23,180 nt of DNA, from IMG/VR virus record IMGVR_UViG_3300030331_005033, positions 1 through 23,180 of that record. One strand, given 5' to 3'. Of the stretch, positions 14,589 through 21,380 are shown piece after piece. This DNA comes from a virus. How positions within the stretch are numbered: the stretch's first letter is position 1; each line of letters starts with the position of its first letter. A program made the translations under genes and the position numbers. The notes under the pieces were generated by a model. It saw nothing but the letters and a program-made list of their open reading frames with translations. It searched no databases and was not told the DNA's origin.

Positions 14589-15394
14589 CACAAGAAGAAT
14601 TAAAAAAGAAAGAGTATAAAATATTTTTAGGTATGCCTATGTATGGTGGCATGTTATCAGAAGCCACACTACATGGTCTATTAGAATTACAACAATGGTC
14701 TATGGCTTTTAATATTCAATTAAGAATACAAACTATGGGTAATGAAAGTTTAATTACAAGAGCAAGAAACACAATAGTGTCAATGATGATGGATCAAAAT
14801 GATTTTGTAGCTACACATCTTTTGTTTATTGATGCTGATATAGGGTTTACTTGGAAAAATATTGAAAGACTAATTTGTGCAGAAAAGGACATAGCTTGTG
14901 GGATTTATCCAAGAAAACATCTACATTTTGAAAAAGCTGCAAATGTTCTTGCAAATTTTCCAAACGCTACACCTGAGGAGATTGAAGCTAAGATACTTGG
15001 TTATAATGTAAATTTTGACAATCCTAAACATCTGATGGGAGAAAATGGTTTTTTTAAAGTTAATGAAGCTGCAACAGGTATGATGTTAGTAAAGAGAAAT
15101 GTGTTTAGCACCATGTTTAAAAAATATCCAGAAAGAAAATATGACTCTGATCAAATTGTAAACGGAGGGTCCTACAGGTCAGATAATTGTTATGATTTAT
15201 TTGCTGTTGGTCCATATGAAACTGTTGGACAAAAAAGATATTTATCAGAGGATTATTACTTTTCTAGATTGTGGCAAGAGTGTGGTGGAGAGATATGGGC
15301 AGACTTATCTATGCCATTAACACATTTTGGTAACAGAGGCTTCAAGGGTCATGTTGGTGCTTTAGTAGCGAAGATGCCGAATGATAAAAATTAA
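14582..15394 (+). CDS. GT-A-type glycosyltransferase-like protein
   Basis: This 270-residue protein resembles the phage glycosyltransferase family that begins 'kiflg.P.ygg' and carries SLITRARNTIVSMMM, HLLFIDADIGFTWKNIERLI and CGIYPRKHL. The Asp-Ala-Asp of FIDADIGF is the likely DxD metal and nucleotide-sugar site. Later elements are EAATGMMLVKRNVF, LSEDYYFSRLWQECGGEIWAD and LTHFGNRGF, where the Glu-Asp of SEDYYF fits the catalytic base region and the His of THFG a further metal ligand. It has no membrane segment. It has no similarity to the DUF616 pair beyond a general GT-A plan. Acceptor and sugar are unknown; epimerases upstream may supply the donor. Confidence 0.7.
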   Translation: MLTQEELKKKEYKIFLGMPMYGGMLSEATLHGLLELQQWSMAFNIQLRIQTMGNESLITRARNTIVSMMMDQNDFVATHLLFIDADIGFTWKNIERLICAEKDIACGIYPRKHLHFEKAANVLANFPNATPEEIEAKILGYNVNFDNPKHLMGENGFFKVNEAATGMMLVKRNVFSTMFKKYPERKYDSDQIVNGGSYRSDNCYDLFAVGPYETVGQKRYLSEDYYFSRLWQECGGEIWADLSMPLTHFGNRGFKGHVGALVAKMPNDKN

Positions 15395-15881
15395 AGTAAA
15401 CAACAACGAAATATTAAGAGAGCATAATGTTTTATCTGAAGAGGATAGAGAGCTTATTCTTAAAGACGTTAAATATGAAATAAAAAATAACCTTTGTAAT
15501 TATGCAGATCCTTATCAGACACATGCAAATCTTTTACAAAGATATCAAGATAAAACTTATTGGAGTAGACTATATTCGACGGCTAGAGCCATGATTGACA
15601 ACAATTATATTTATTATAAATCATGGGCTAATTTATCAAACGAGCATAACAATTATCAGTTTCATCAACATGAAAACAAAATGACATGTGTATACTATCT
15701 TAAGAGCAATTTACCAGAGTATGGCACAAAATTAGAGGGTGATGTAATATTAGAGTCAACACAAAATTCAATGATAGCTTTTGATGGTATGATACTTCAC
15801 TCTGTAGCAAATATGCCTAAGAATATAGCAAAAGATAATCCAAGATATTCTATTGTTTTCAACTTTAAATTATCGCAATGA
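15381..15881 (+). CDS. 2OG-Fe(II) oxygenase-like protein, HxH type
   Basis: This 166-residue protein has SWANLSNEHNNYQFHQHENKM with His95 and His97 (Glu98 follows), MTCVYYLKSN, MIAFDGMILHSVANMP with distal His140, and Arg155 in PRYSIVFNF. The pattern 'W.n........H.H......vYYl ... H.v.p ... RyS..fN' is that of the TIGR02466-like putative 2OG-Fe(II) oxygenase family, whose members keep HxH rather than HxD. It overlaps the transferase gene by 14 bases and the next gene by four. The N-terminal half is helical. Whether the HxH site binds iron as in the classical enzymes is not established from the sequence. Confidence 0.65.
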   Translation: MIKIKVNNNEILREHNVLSEEDRELILKDVKYEIKNNLCNYADPYQTHANLLQRYQDKTYWSRLYSTARAMIDNNYIYYKSWANLSNEHNNYQFHQHENKMTCVYYLKSNLPEYGTKLEGDVILESTQNSMIAFDGMILHSVANMPKNIAKDNPRYSIVFNFKLSQ

Positions 15882-16351
15882 AACTTATTGAACTATCAAT
15901 TTCACAAAAAGATTGTGAAGAAATTACAAACTTTGTTTATCAAGAGAAAAAAAATTGGAAAAAAGATCTTAATAATGTAAAAGCTCTAAGCTCTGGATTT
16001 TACCCAGATTATGATTTTATTCACGACATAGGAGATTTTTGTTGTAAAAATGTTCTACCACAGGAAACTAATCATTCTCATTGGCATAAAAGCTGTTGGT
16101 GGGTAAATTTATATGAAAAAGGTCATTATACTAATCCGCATCATCATAATCCTGAGGAATACTCAATGATCGTAATAGTAAAACCTGCATTGGAAAAATA
16201 TTGTCTAAACTTTCATACAGAATTTGCATCTTACAAAATTGAGGAAAGACAAGGACTTTGTTTACTTTTTGAATCATCTCTAAAACATAGTGTTGACCCT
16301 GTCAGTAGTGATAGAATTACAATAGCTATGGATTTTAGAAAAAATCAATAG
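15878..16351 (+). CDS. 2OG-Fe(II) oxygenase-like protein, His-triplet type
   Basis: This 157-residue protein follows the same plan as its upstream neighbour: CWWVNLYEKGHYTNPHHHNP with His88-His89-His90, YSMIVIVKP, LLFESSLKHSVDPV with distal His137, and Arg146 in DRITIAMDF. The 'WWVNxYxxGxxNxPHxH' element is typical of TIGR02466-like oxygenase-related phage proteins. Two cysteines (FCCKN) and several Trp/His residues (SHWHKSCWW) precede the core. It is the last gene of the large cassette; 12 bases separate it from the nozzle/gp10-like gene. It is probably a metal-dependent dioxygenase, but the triple His makes the exact ligand pair uncertain. Confidence 0.65.
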   Translation: MKLIELSISQKDCEEITNFVYQEKKNWKKDLNNVKALSSGFYPDYDFIHDIGDFCCKNVLPQETNHSHWHKSCWWVNLYEKGHYTNPHHHNPEEYSMIVIVKPALEKYCLNFHTEFASYKIEERQGLCLLFESSLKHSVDPVSSDRITIAMDFRKNQ

Positions 16352-16363
16352 TATATTGATATC

Positions 16364-18190
16364 ATGCCCCTAGTAAATTTTAGACCCGCTCCTGGTATAA
16401 ATAAGGAAGTTACCGATTACACAGGTCAAGGTAAATGGACTGATGGTGATATGGTGCGTTTTTTTCAAGGATCGGCTCAAAAGATAAAAGGTTGGGAGAA
16501 GTTTATAAGCACAACCCTAATTGGTGTAGCTAGAGATGCTCATGCATGGGTTGGATTAGATGGTACGAGATTACTTGCTGTAGGCACAGATAGAAAACTG
16601 TACATAGTTGTTGAGGGTTTAGCGTATGACATCACCCCAATAAGAGAAACACAAGCCTTGACTAACCCATTTACCACTAATGCAACTACATTTGTAACAG
16701 TCACTGATACCGCACATGGAGCAGCTAAGGGTGACTTTGTAACATTTGACTCTTTTTCAACGATAGATGGACTAGATATGAATAAAGAGTTTGAAATTAC
16801 ATCTATTACAGATAATAATAATTATGTTGTTACTGCCACATCTGCAGCATCTGGCTCAACATCAGGTGGTGGTGGTTCAGGTAACGCAAAATATCAAATA
16901 CAAATTGGACCAGAAGTATCTACATCAGCATTTGGTTGGGGCACTGATACATGGGGTGCAGGTGGTTGGGGTAGCCCTTCTACATCAACTACTGTTACAT
17001 TAGAGGCTAGACAATGGTCTTTAGATAATTTTGGAGAAGATTTAATAGCAACAGTTTTAAATGGAGGTGCCTTTAGATGGGACACATCTAGTGGAGTCGC
17101 AACAAGAGCTGCAGCTATCACAAACGCACCAACAGCCTCTAGATTAAGTTTAGTGTCGACACCTGATAGGCATTTGTTATTTTTTGGTACAGAAAAAACC
17201 ATTGGCACAACAAATACACAAGATGATTTATTATTAAGATTTTCCGATCAGGAAGATATAAACACATATCAACCTACCGCAGAAAACACAGCAGGTTCTT
17301 TGCGTATAGCTGACGGCTCACGGATCGTGGCAGCAGAGCGTTCAAGAGGTCAAATACTTGTATGGACAGACACCTCATTACATTCTTTACAATTTATTGG
17401 TCCACCTTTTACATTTGGACTTAGACAGCTAGGTCAAAACTGTGGAATAGTTGGTATTCATGCAGGTGTAGATATTAATGGTGTAAGCTATTGGATGTCG
17501 CAAGACTCATTCTTTCTTTTTGATGGTTCTGTGAAAAAATTACCTTGTACTGTAGAACAATTTATTTTTAATAATTTAAATGTAACAGGTGCAGAAAATG
17601 CTTTTGCAGGTCATAATGGTGAGTTTAATGAAATTATGTGGTTTTACCCTCGCACAGGATCTGACATTATTAATGCAATTGTTGCTTATAACTATTTGGA
17701 GGGTACATGGTGGACAGGAACATTAGATAGAACTACTTGGTTAGATAGAGAGGTATATGATAATCCTGTAGCTACAGATTATTTACCGACTACAACGGCA
17801 AACAATGAAGTTGTATCTGGACTTACTGATGGTGCTACTCAGCTGTTTTTACATGAAACAGGAAATAATGGTGATGGAGAGGCAATTACAGCTTTTGTTA
17901 AATCAGGGGTGGTACAAATAGCAGAAGGTAACGATTTTTCTTTTGTGTCTAAATTGATACCTGATATTGAAGATCAAGAAGGCACATTAAATGCTAAATT
18001 AGAATTTAAAAATTATCCTAATAATAGCACAAGCGTTACAAAAACAGTTTCTTTTCAAGATAATACAGATTTTGTAAGCCTTCGTGGCAGAGGTAGAGAA
18101 TTTACAGTAAATGTTGTATCGAATACTACAGGCACAGCTTGGAGATTAGGAACTCAAAGATTTGATATACAGCCTGACGGTAGGAGATAA
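16364..18190 (+). CDS. Tail nozzle / packaged-DNA stabilisation protein, gp10-like
   Basis: This 608-residue protein is the largest in the window. It starts MPLVNFRPAPGINKEVTDYT and MVRFFQGSAQKIKGWEKF, includes paired strands that look like beta-propeller blades (AWVGLDGTRLLAVGTDRKLY, LIATVLNGGAFRWDTSSG, LLFFGTEK, ILVWTDTSLHSLQFIG, VSYWMSQDSFFLFDGSVKKL, EIMWFYP) and ends in a beta domain with RGREFTVNVVSN and WRLGTQRFDIQPDGRR. This arrangement, including the C-terminal 'pdGrR', is characteristic of marine podovirus proteins related to P22 gp10 and the T7 nozzle. They form the lower tail tube under the adaptor. A linker near 190-203 holds a Trp-Gly motif shared with the gene at 3027. It resumes the structural set after the cassette. 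Confidence 0.7.
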   Translation: MPLVNFRPAPGINKEVTDYTGQGKWTDGDMVRFFQGSAQKIKGWEKFISTTLIGVARDAHAWVGLDGTRLLAVGTDRKLYIVVEGLAYDITPIRETQALTNPFTTNATTFVTVTDTAHGAAKGDFVTFDSFSTIDGLDMNKEFEITSITDNNNYVVTATSAASGSTSGGGGSGNAKYQIQIGPEVSTSAFGWGTDTWGAGGWGSPSTSTTVTLEARQWSLDNFGEDLIATVLNGGAFRWDTSSGVATRAAAITNAPTASRLSLVSTPDRHLLFFGTEKTIGTTNTQDDLLLRFSDQEDINTYQPTAENTAGSLRIADGSRIVAAERSRGQILVWTDTSLHSLQFIGPPFTFGLRQLGQNCGIVGIHAGVDINGVSYWMSQDSFFLFDGSVKKLPCTVEQFIFNNLNVTGAENAFAGHNGEFNEIMWFYPRTGSDIINAIVAYNYLEGTWWTGTLDRTTWLDREVYDNPVATDYLPTTTANNEVVSGLTDGATQLFLHETGNNGDGEAITAFVKSGVVQIAEGNDFSFVSKLIPDIEDQEGTLNAKLEFKNYPNNSTSVTKTVSFQDNTDFVSLRGRGREFTVNVVSNTTGTAWRLGTQRFDIQPDGRR

Positions 18191-18513
18191 TGGAACCCTT
18201 AGAGGAGCTTAAAATTTGGAAACAAAAACCCTTTATTAAATCTAATTATGAGAACATACATATTTTTTATGATGATCAAAAATATGTAAGAATGAAGCCT
18301 AAAACACAAATAAGTTTATCACCTGGTTTTTTACATTTAATACTAAAAAAGCCGGGACATTGGGCAAAAGAAAATATAAAGATAGAGGGTGATGTTACAC
18401 TCTGTAATGAAACACATGATGTAATATATTACACTCTTATTGAATCGTTGATATCAGACGAAGATAATGAGTTTAAATTGTATGTAAAGAACGGAATACA
18501 AAAACACCAATGA
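18190..18513 (+). CDS. Hypothetical protein
   Basis: This 107-residue soluble protein is not recognised. It reads as an alternating strand pattern with Lys-rich stretches (LEELKIWKQKPFIKS, KYVRMKPKTQISLSPGFLHL) and no cysteine pair, signal peptide or membrane helix. It has one cysteine (TLCNETHDV) and a C-terminus that ends KNGIQKHQ. Its ATG shares a base with the TAA of the nozzle gene (TAATG) and its TGA overlaps the ATG of the next oxygenase gene. Such tight coupling suggests a small partner of one of these neighbours. Beta content and 'SLSPGFLHLIL' loosely recall jelly-roll proteins, but no metal ligands are visible. Confidence 0.6.
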   Translation: MEPLEELKIWKQKPFIKSNYENIHIFYDDQKYVRMKPKTQISLSPGFLHLILKKPGHWAKENIKIEGDVTLCNETHDVIYYTLIESLISDEDNEFKLYVKNGIQKHQ

Positions 18514-19046
18514 AACTAGACTTATTTTCTATACCTATATGGATAGGTAATATAGACGCTTCCAGAATTATTGTTGATGACACTGATTTGTCACAAACTT
18601 TTAGATCAGAAATAAAAACATCATTTTCTGAACAAAATAATATACCGCAAGATTCTTTAGACTATCTTTATGATGTTATTATAAAATTATTAAACAGATC
18701 AATAACCCGACCATATAATATTAAGTTAGGTCACATATGGAATAATTATTATGAATCTGATGATTATCAAGAAATACATACTCATCCTGGCTCAGATGTA
18801 TCTTTTATTATTTACAAAAAAATTAAAGAGTCCTCGACAATATTTCAAAATCCTAACAGCTCTGTAATTGGTAGTTATTATCATAGTTGTGATACGCTAA
18901 CAAAACTTGTCGGTAACCTTGATTATCGACCAGAGTGTAGAGAAAATCAAATTGTTGTCTTTCCTAGCTTTTTAGAACACTATGTTAGAAAGACAAGCAA
19001 TGCGTTGACCGTTTCAGGTAACATGAAAATTACAATAAATGAATGA
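18510..19046 (+). CDS. 2OG-Fe(II) oxygenase-like protein, HxH type
   Basis: This 178-residue protein starts with LDLFSIPIWIGNID, a typical N-terminus of TIGR02466-like proteins (often 'lFptPvw'). It then has LGHIWNNYYESDDYQEIHTH with His90 and His92, VSFIIYKKIKE, VVFPSFLEHYVRKTSNALTV with distal His157, and VSGNMKI. The usual C-terminal arginine before the last strand is absent; the segment reads NALTVSGNM, so 2OG binding would need another residue. It resembles the enzymes at 15381 and 15878 in class, but more closely matches the canonical length of the family. It overlaps both flanking genes by four bases. The likely role is oxygenation of an unknown substrate. Confidence 0.65.
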   Translation: MKLDLFSIPIWIGNIDASRIIVDDTDLSQTFRSEIKTSFSEQNNIPQDSLDYLYDVIIKLLNRSITRPYNIKLGHIWNNYYESDDYQEIHTHPGSDVSFIIYKKIKESSTIFQNPNSSVIGSYYHSCDTLTKLVGNLDYRPECRENQIVVFPSFLEHYVRKTSNALTVSGNMKITINE

Positions 19047-19585
19047 TTATTGACGACAATTTTTTAAGCAAAGAAAACAAAGATTACATAGATCAGGTTA
19101 TTTTAGGTGATAATTTTCCTTTTTATTTACAATTAGCATTTCCCGGTAAGTACAAAAAAGAACACACTGTTTTAAGTCATTGTGTTTTGCAAAGAAAGGA
19201 GGAAAGATTACCTGAAGAGTTATGGTCTAAAAGTGCCCCAACAATTTGGAACTCAGAGCATCATCCACATTTTATTAATATATTAAATAACTTTACCAAA
19301 AAACATAACATAGAATACAATGAGATTTTTAGGTGCTCCGTCTACCTTACTTTTAAAAACACTCAAGAGTCTTGTGACATTCATAATGATCACTCTTTTC
19401 CTCACAAACAATTAATTATATATTGTAATGATTGTGACATAGATGCAGTAACGACTATATTAGGCGATAAAACTGAGATAATTTCACCCAAAAAATACAG
19501 AGGAGTTTGTTTTGATAGTGTGCCTCATTTTTTGACATATCCAAAACAGGACTATAGAATAGTTATAGTCTATACATTTAAATGA
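19043..19585 (+). CDS. 2OG-Fe(II) oxygenase-like protein
   Basis: This 180-residue protein carries SCDIHNDHSFPHKQLIIYCND with His114 and Asp116, CFDSVPHFLTYPK with distal His162, and Arg172 in YRIVIVYTF exactly ten residues later. The phrase 'NDHSFPHKQLIIY' is familiar from cyanophage and pelagiphage oxygenase-like proteins. The N-terminal part begins MIIDDNFLSKENKDYIDQVI, the usual 'i.d.fls.ee...i' opening of P4H-like proteins, and there is a middle EIFRCSVYLTFKN strand. Extra His and Cys residues (HHPHF, CNDCD) surround the core. It closes the second oxygenase islet, 19 bases before the next virion gene. Confidence 0.75.
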   Translation: MIIDDNFLSKENKDYIDQVILGDNFPFYLQLAFPGKYKKEHTVLSHCVLQRKEERLPEELWSKSAPTIWNSEHHPHFINILNNFTKKHNIEYNEIFRCSVYLTFKNTQESCDIHNDHSFPHKQLIIYCNDCDIDAVTTILGDKTEIISPKKYRGVCFDSVPHFLTYPKQDYRIVIVYTFK

Positions 19586-19604
19586 TATTGTTTTATATTA
19601 AATT

Positions 19605-19775
19605 ATGGCAAAATTAACATTAACTAGATTTCCTGATCCTAGACCTGAGTATGATGCTCAACAATCTGCTGAGTTAATAAGATTACTTGAAGAGCTCATA
19701 TTACAATTAAATACTCAATATACTCAGGACACACAAGAAGAGGCTACAAGAAGGGCTGTATTTTTAAATGGCTGA
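19605..19775 (+). CDS. Small conserved virion-module protein
   Basis: This 56-residue frame begins MAKLTLTRFPDPRPEYDAQQ and continues with a helix (SAELIRLLEELILQLNTQYT) and a polar tail ending RAVFLNG. Proteins starting 'TRFPDPRPEYD' with one amphipathic helix recur, from memory, in the tail modules of marine podoviruses next to a small beta-rich protein like the one downstream. It overlaps that gene by eight bases, so the two are coupled. The start has only a weak Shine-Dalgarno in the 19-base gap. The frame covers what would otherwise be an empty 180-base stretch. Function is unknown; a small structural or chaperone-like partner fits. Confidence 0.7.
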   Translation: MAKLTLTRFPDPRPEYDAQQSAELIRLLEELILQLNTQYTQDTQEEATRRAVFLNG

Positions 19776-20124
19776 CGTATTTAAAAGATTTATAGCAAAC
19801 CTAACGACAACTGATTTGACGACTGTATTTACAGTTCCGACTGCAAATGTTGCTGCTTCGCCACCCGTTCCTGTGTCTACCTTCATTGTTAAAACAATCA
19901 ATACACATAATTATGACGGATCAACTGCAGTCACTGTGAATGTCGACCATAATAATGGTAGTGCTGATTTACAAGTTTTTCAAATTGACGTTTCTGCATC
20001 TAACACCAACACGATAAACAGTAGCATGGTATATCAATCAGGTGACTCTCTAAAAGTACAGGCCAATGCCGCATCAAGGGCGATGATAGAAGTTTCTGTA
20101 TTAGAGATAAAACAGCAACAATAA
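19768..20124 (+). CDS. Small beta-rich virion protein
   Basis: This 118-residue protein starts MADVFKRFIANLTTTDLTTV and continues as alternating strands (FTVPTANVAASPP, VPVSTFIVKTINTHNYD, STAVTVNVDHNNGSADLQVF, SASNTNTINSSMVYQSGDSL, KVQANAASRAMIEVSVLEI). It is Ser/Thr/Asn/Val-rich and has no cysteine, as expected for a virion beta-sandwich. I recognise the type from marine phages, where it is generally a hypothetical or structural protein near the tail nozzle gene. It overlaps the upstream small gene by eight bases. A role in the tail or as a head fiber is inferred from context. Confidence 0.65.
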   Translation: MADVFKRFIANLTTTDLTTVFTVPTANVAASPPVPVSTFIVKTINTHNYDGSTAVTVNVDHNNGSADLQVFQIDVSASNTNTINSSMVYQSGDSLKVQANAASRAMIEVSVLEIKQQQ

Positions 20125-20163
20125 CCTATTGATTTCTTAGTTATTCGCCTATAAAATTATAAT

Positions 20164-20415
20164 ATGGCTAAAATTGTAGACGAAGCAAAACTTTTAAGGT
20201 ATGACATGCTCGATGGCAAGAAAATACCTGTATATAGTGCAAAAGTAGAAACAACTGTAACTAATACAAAGACAGGACATGAGTATTCTTCGCATGAAGA
20301 GTGTCAAGCTGATATAGATAATCCAGAAACAGACACTACAGAGGCAGACATCAGAAGAGATGTTCATGTGATTGCACCACAAGTTTTTGCAGGTGCCACA
20401 ACATTAGAAGAATAA
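20164..20415 (+). CDS. Conserved small phage protein
   Basis: This 83-residue acidic protein contains VETTVTNTKTGHEYSSHEEC, ADIDNPETDTTEADIRRDVHVIAP and a short tail. The phrase 'TNTKTGxEYxSxEExxADxxxPxTDTTxADIRRDV' is a familiar one in tail-fiber-proximal genes of cyanophages and other marine phages. No enzymatic motif is visible. A 39-base gap separates it from the upstream gene, with a TATAAT at 20158-20163 too close to the start to act as a promoter for it. It is followed after 12 bases by an AAGGAG-preceded methyltransferase gene. It may be a small virion or baseplate component. Confidence 0.65.
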   Translation: MAKIVDEAKLLRYDMLDGKKIPVYSAKVETTVTNTKTGHEYSSHEECQADIDNPETDTTEADIRRDVHVIAPQVFAGATTLEE

Positions 20416-20427
20416 AAAGGAGAATCA

Positions 20428-21042
20428 ATGTCGGTTAAGTGGTTTGAAATACCAGGGTATTTCAATTATGTAGAGCAATATGAAATGATTGCTCATTATC
20501 TACCAGAAGGTAGTAAATTCGTAGAGTTAGGATGTCTTTTAGGTAAAAGCACGAATTTTTTAGCATCACGTCTTAAAGAATATAATAAAAAATTAGAGTT
20601 TCATGTGGTTGATACCTTCATGGGGACACCAGGTGAACATGATCATTTGACTGATTTTTACGATAAATTTTATGAAAACTGTAAAGAGTTAATAGATGAA
20701 GGCTACATCACAAAAGTTCATAAGGGCAGAACTGATGAAGTTTATAAGTTATTTGAAGATAATTATTTTGACGCAATAATGATAGATGCAGACCATAAAT
20801 ATGAAGCAGTGATAAATGATGTTGAGTGTTGGATGCCCAAAATGAAAAAGACAGGCGTAGTTTTTGGAGATGATTGGTTATTAGAGTCAGTACATAAGGG
20901 TGCTAAAGAAGGTTTAAATAGATTTTATAATAGAAAACCTGTGAATTTATCTGTAGTGCAAGGGTTTGTGCAAACGTGGATTCATACCTTAGATGAGGAT
21001 AATAAAGAAGAACATAATAAATGGTTAACTAAGATCCCGTAA
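20428..21042 (+). CDS. Class I SAM-dependent methyltransferase
   Basis: This 204-residue protein is a Rossmann methyltransferase of the Methyltransf_24 type. Motif I is KFVELGCLLGKST (Glu33, Gly35, Gly39), followed by FHVVDTFMGTP with the acidic residue that binds the SAM ribose, DAIMIDADHKYEAVINDVEC with Asp120/Asp122/His123, and TGVVFGDDWL. Members are often O-methyltransferases acting on sugars or small molecules and occur in glycan clusters. There is no DNA-methylase (DPPY/NPPY) motif. An AAGGAG Shine-Dalgarno precedes the ATG. It fits the glycan theme of the upstream cassette, although separated from it by virion genes. Its 3' end overlaps the convergent minus-strand gene by 14 bases. 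Confidence 0.8.
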   Translation: MSVKWFEIPGYFNYVEQYEMIAHYLPEGSKFVELGCLLGKSTNFLASRLKEYNKKLEFHVVDTFMGTPGEHDHLTDFYDKFYENCKELIDEGYITKVHKGRTDEVYKLFEDNYFDAIMIDADHKYEAVINDVECWMPKMKKTGVVFGDDWLLESVHKGAKEGLNRFYNRKPVNLSVVQGFVQTWIHTLDEDNKEEHNKWLTKIP

Positions 21043-21322
21043 TTTTTTTCCCTTTTCTTAAAACTTCTCTTGATAGTTGCCATGACTTAGGAATTACTGT
21101 AATTCTGCCACCATACTCTCCACATTCATCAGCAAAAAGTACAATTTTTTGTTTGTCAGAAATATATTCATAGCCAATGCTAGTGCATTGTGCGAGTTTT
21201 GCTTTTTGATTAATCTCTTTCCATTCAAACCAACCAGATCCTAACGCATCGTAAGCATCAACCCATTTTATCTCAACAAGATCACATTCTTGTACAGTAA
21301 CTTTTGTTGGTATAAATCTCAT
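21029..21322 (-). CDS. Conserved small phage protein, only minus-strand gene
   Basis: This 97-residue protein reads opposite to all others. Its sequence includes VEIKWVDAYDALGSGWFEWK, TSIGYEYISDKQKIVLFAD, and RITVIPKSWQLSREVLRKGK. The order 'vkWvDa....GW ... sxGy ... d.i.La ... g...Ip...i' recalls a widespread small phage family of unknown function. It fills a 340-base stretch with no + strand gene and has a normal start, with AAAGGT upstream on its own strand, so I accept it as real. Its 3' end overlaps the methyltransferase gene, and a 58-base gap separates its start from the next + strand gene. A divergent regulatory region there is likely. Confidence 0.7.
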   Translation of the reverse strand: MRFIPTKVTVQECDLVEIKWVDAYDALGSGWFEWKEINQKAKLAQCTSIGYEYISDKQKIVLFADECGEYGGRITVIPKSWQLSREVLRKGKKITGS

Positions 21323-21346
21323 GTTGTATATTTTACCTTTTTCTCG

Positions 21347-21354
21347 TATAAATA
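21347..21354 (+). promoter_or_regulatory. Candidate promoter, TATAAATA element in a divergent gap
   Basis: The 58 bases between the minus-strand gene and the next + strand gene contain TATAAATA, identical to the core of T4-like late promoters, and 17 bases upstream a weak -35-like TTGTAT. It lies 26 bases before the ATG at 21381, at a reasonable distance for a short leader with an AAAAGGCG site. The sequence is AT-rich and the same word occurs once inside a gene (6570-6577), so chance is a real possibility. Confidence 0.3.
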
Positions 21355-21380
21355 TACATAAGTATTAAAAGGCGAAAAAT

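Noticed and set aside
20158-20163. Perfect TATAAT before the gene at 20164
   Set aside because: It abuts the ATG, so transcription would start inside the gene.
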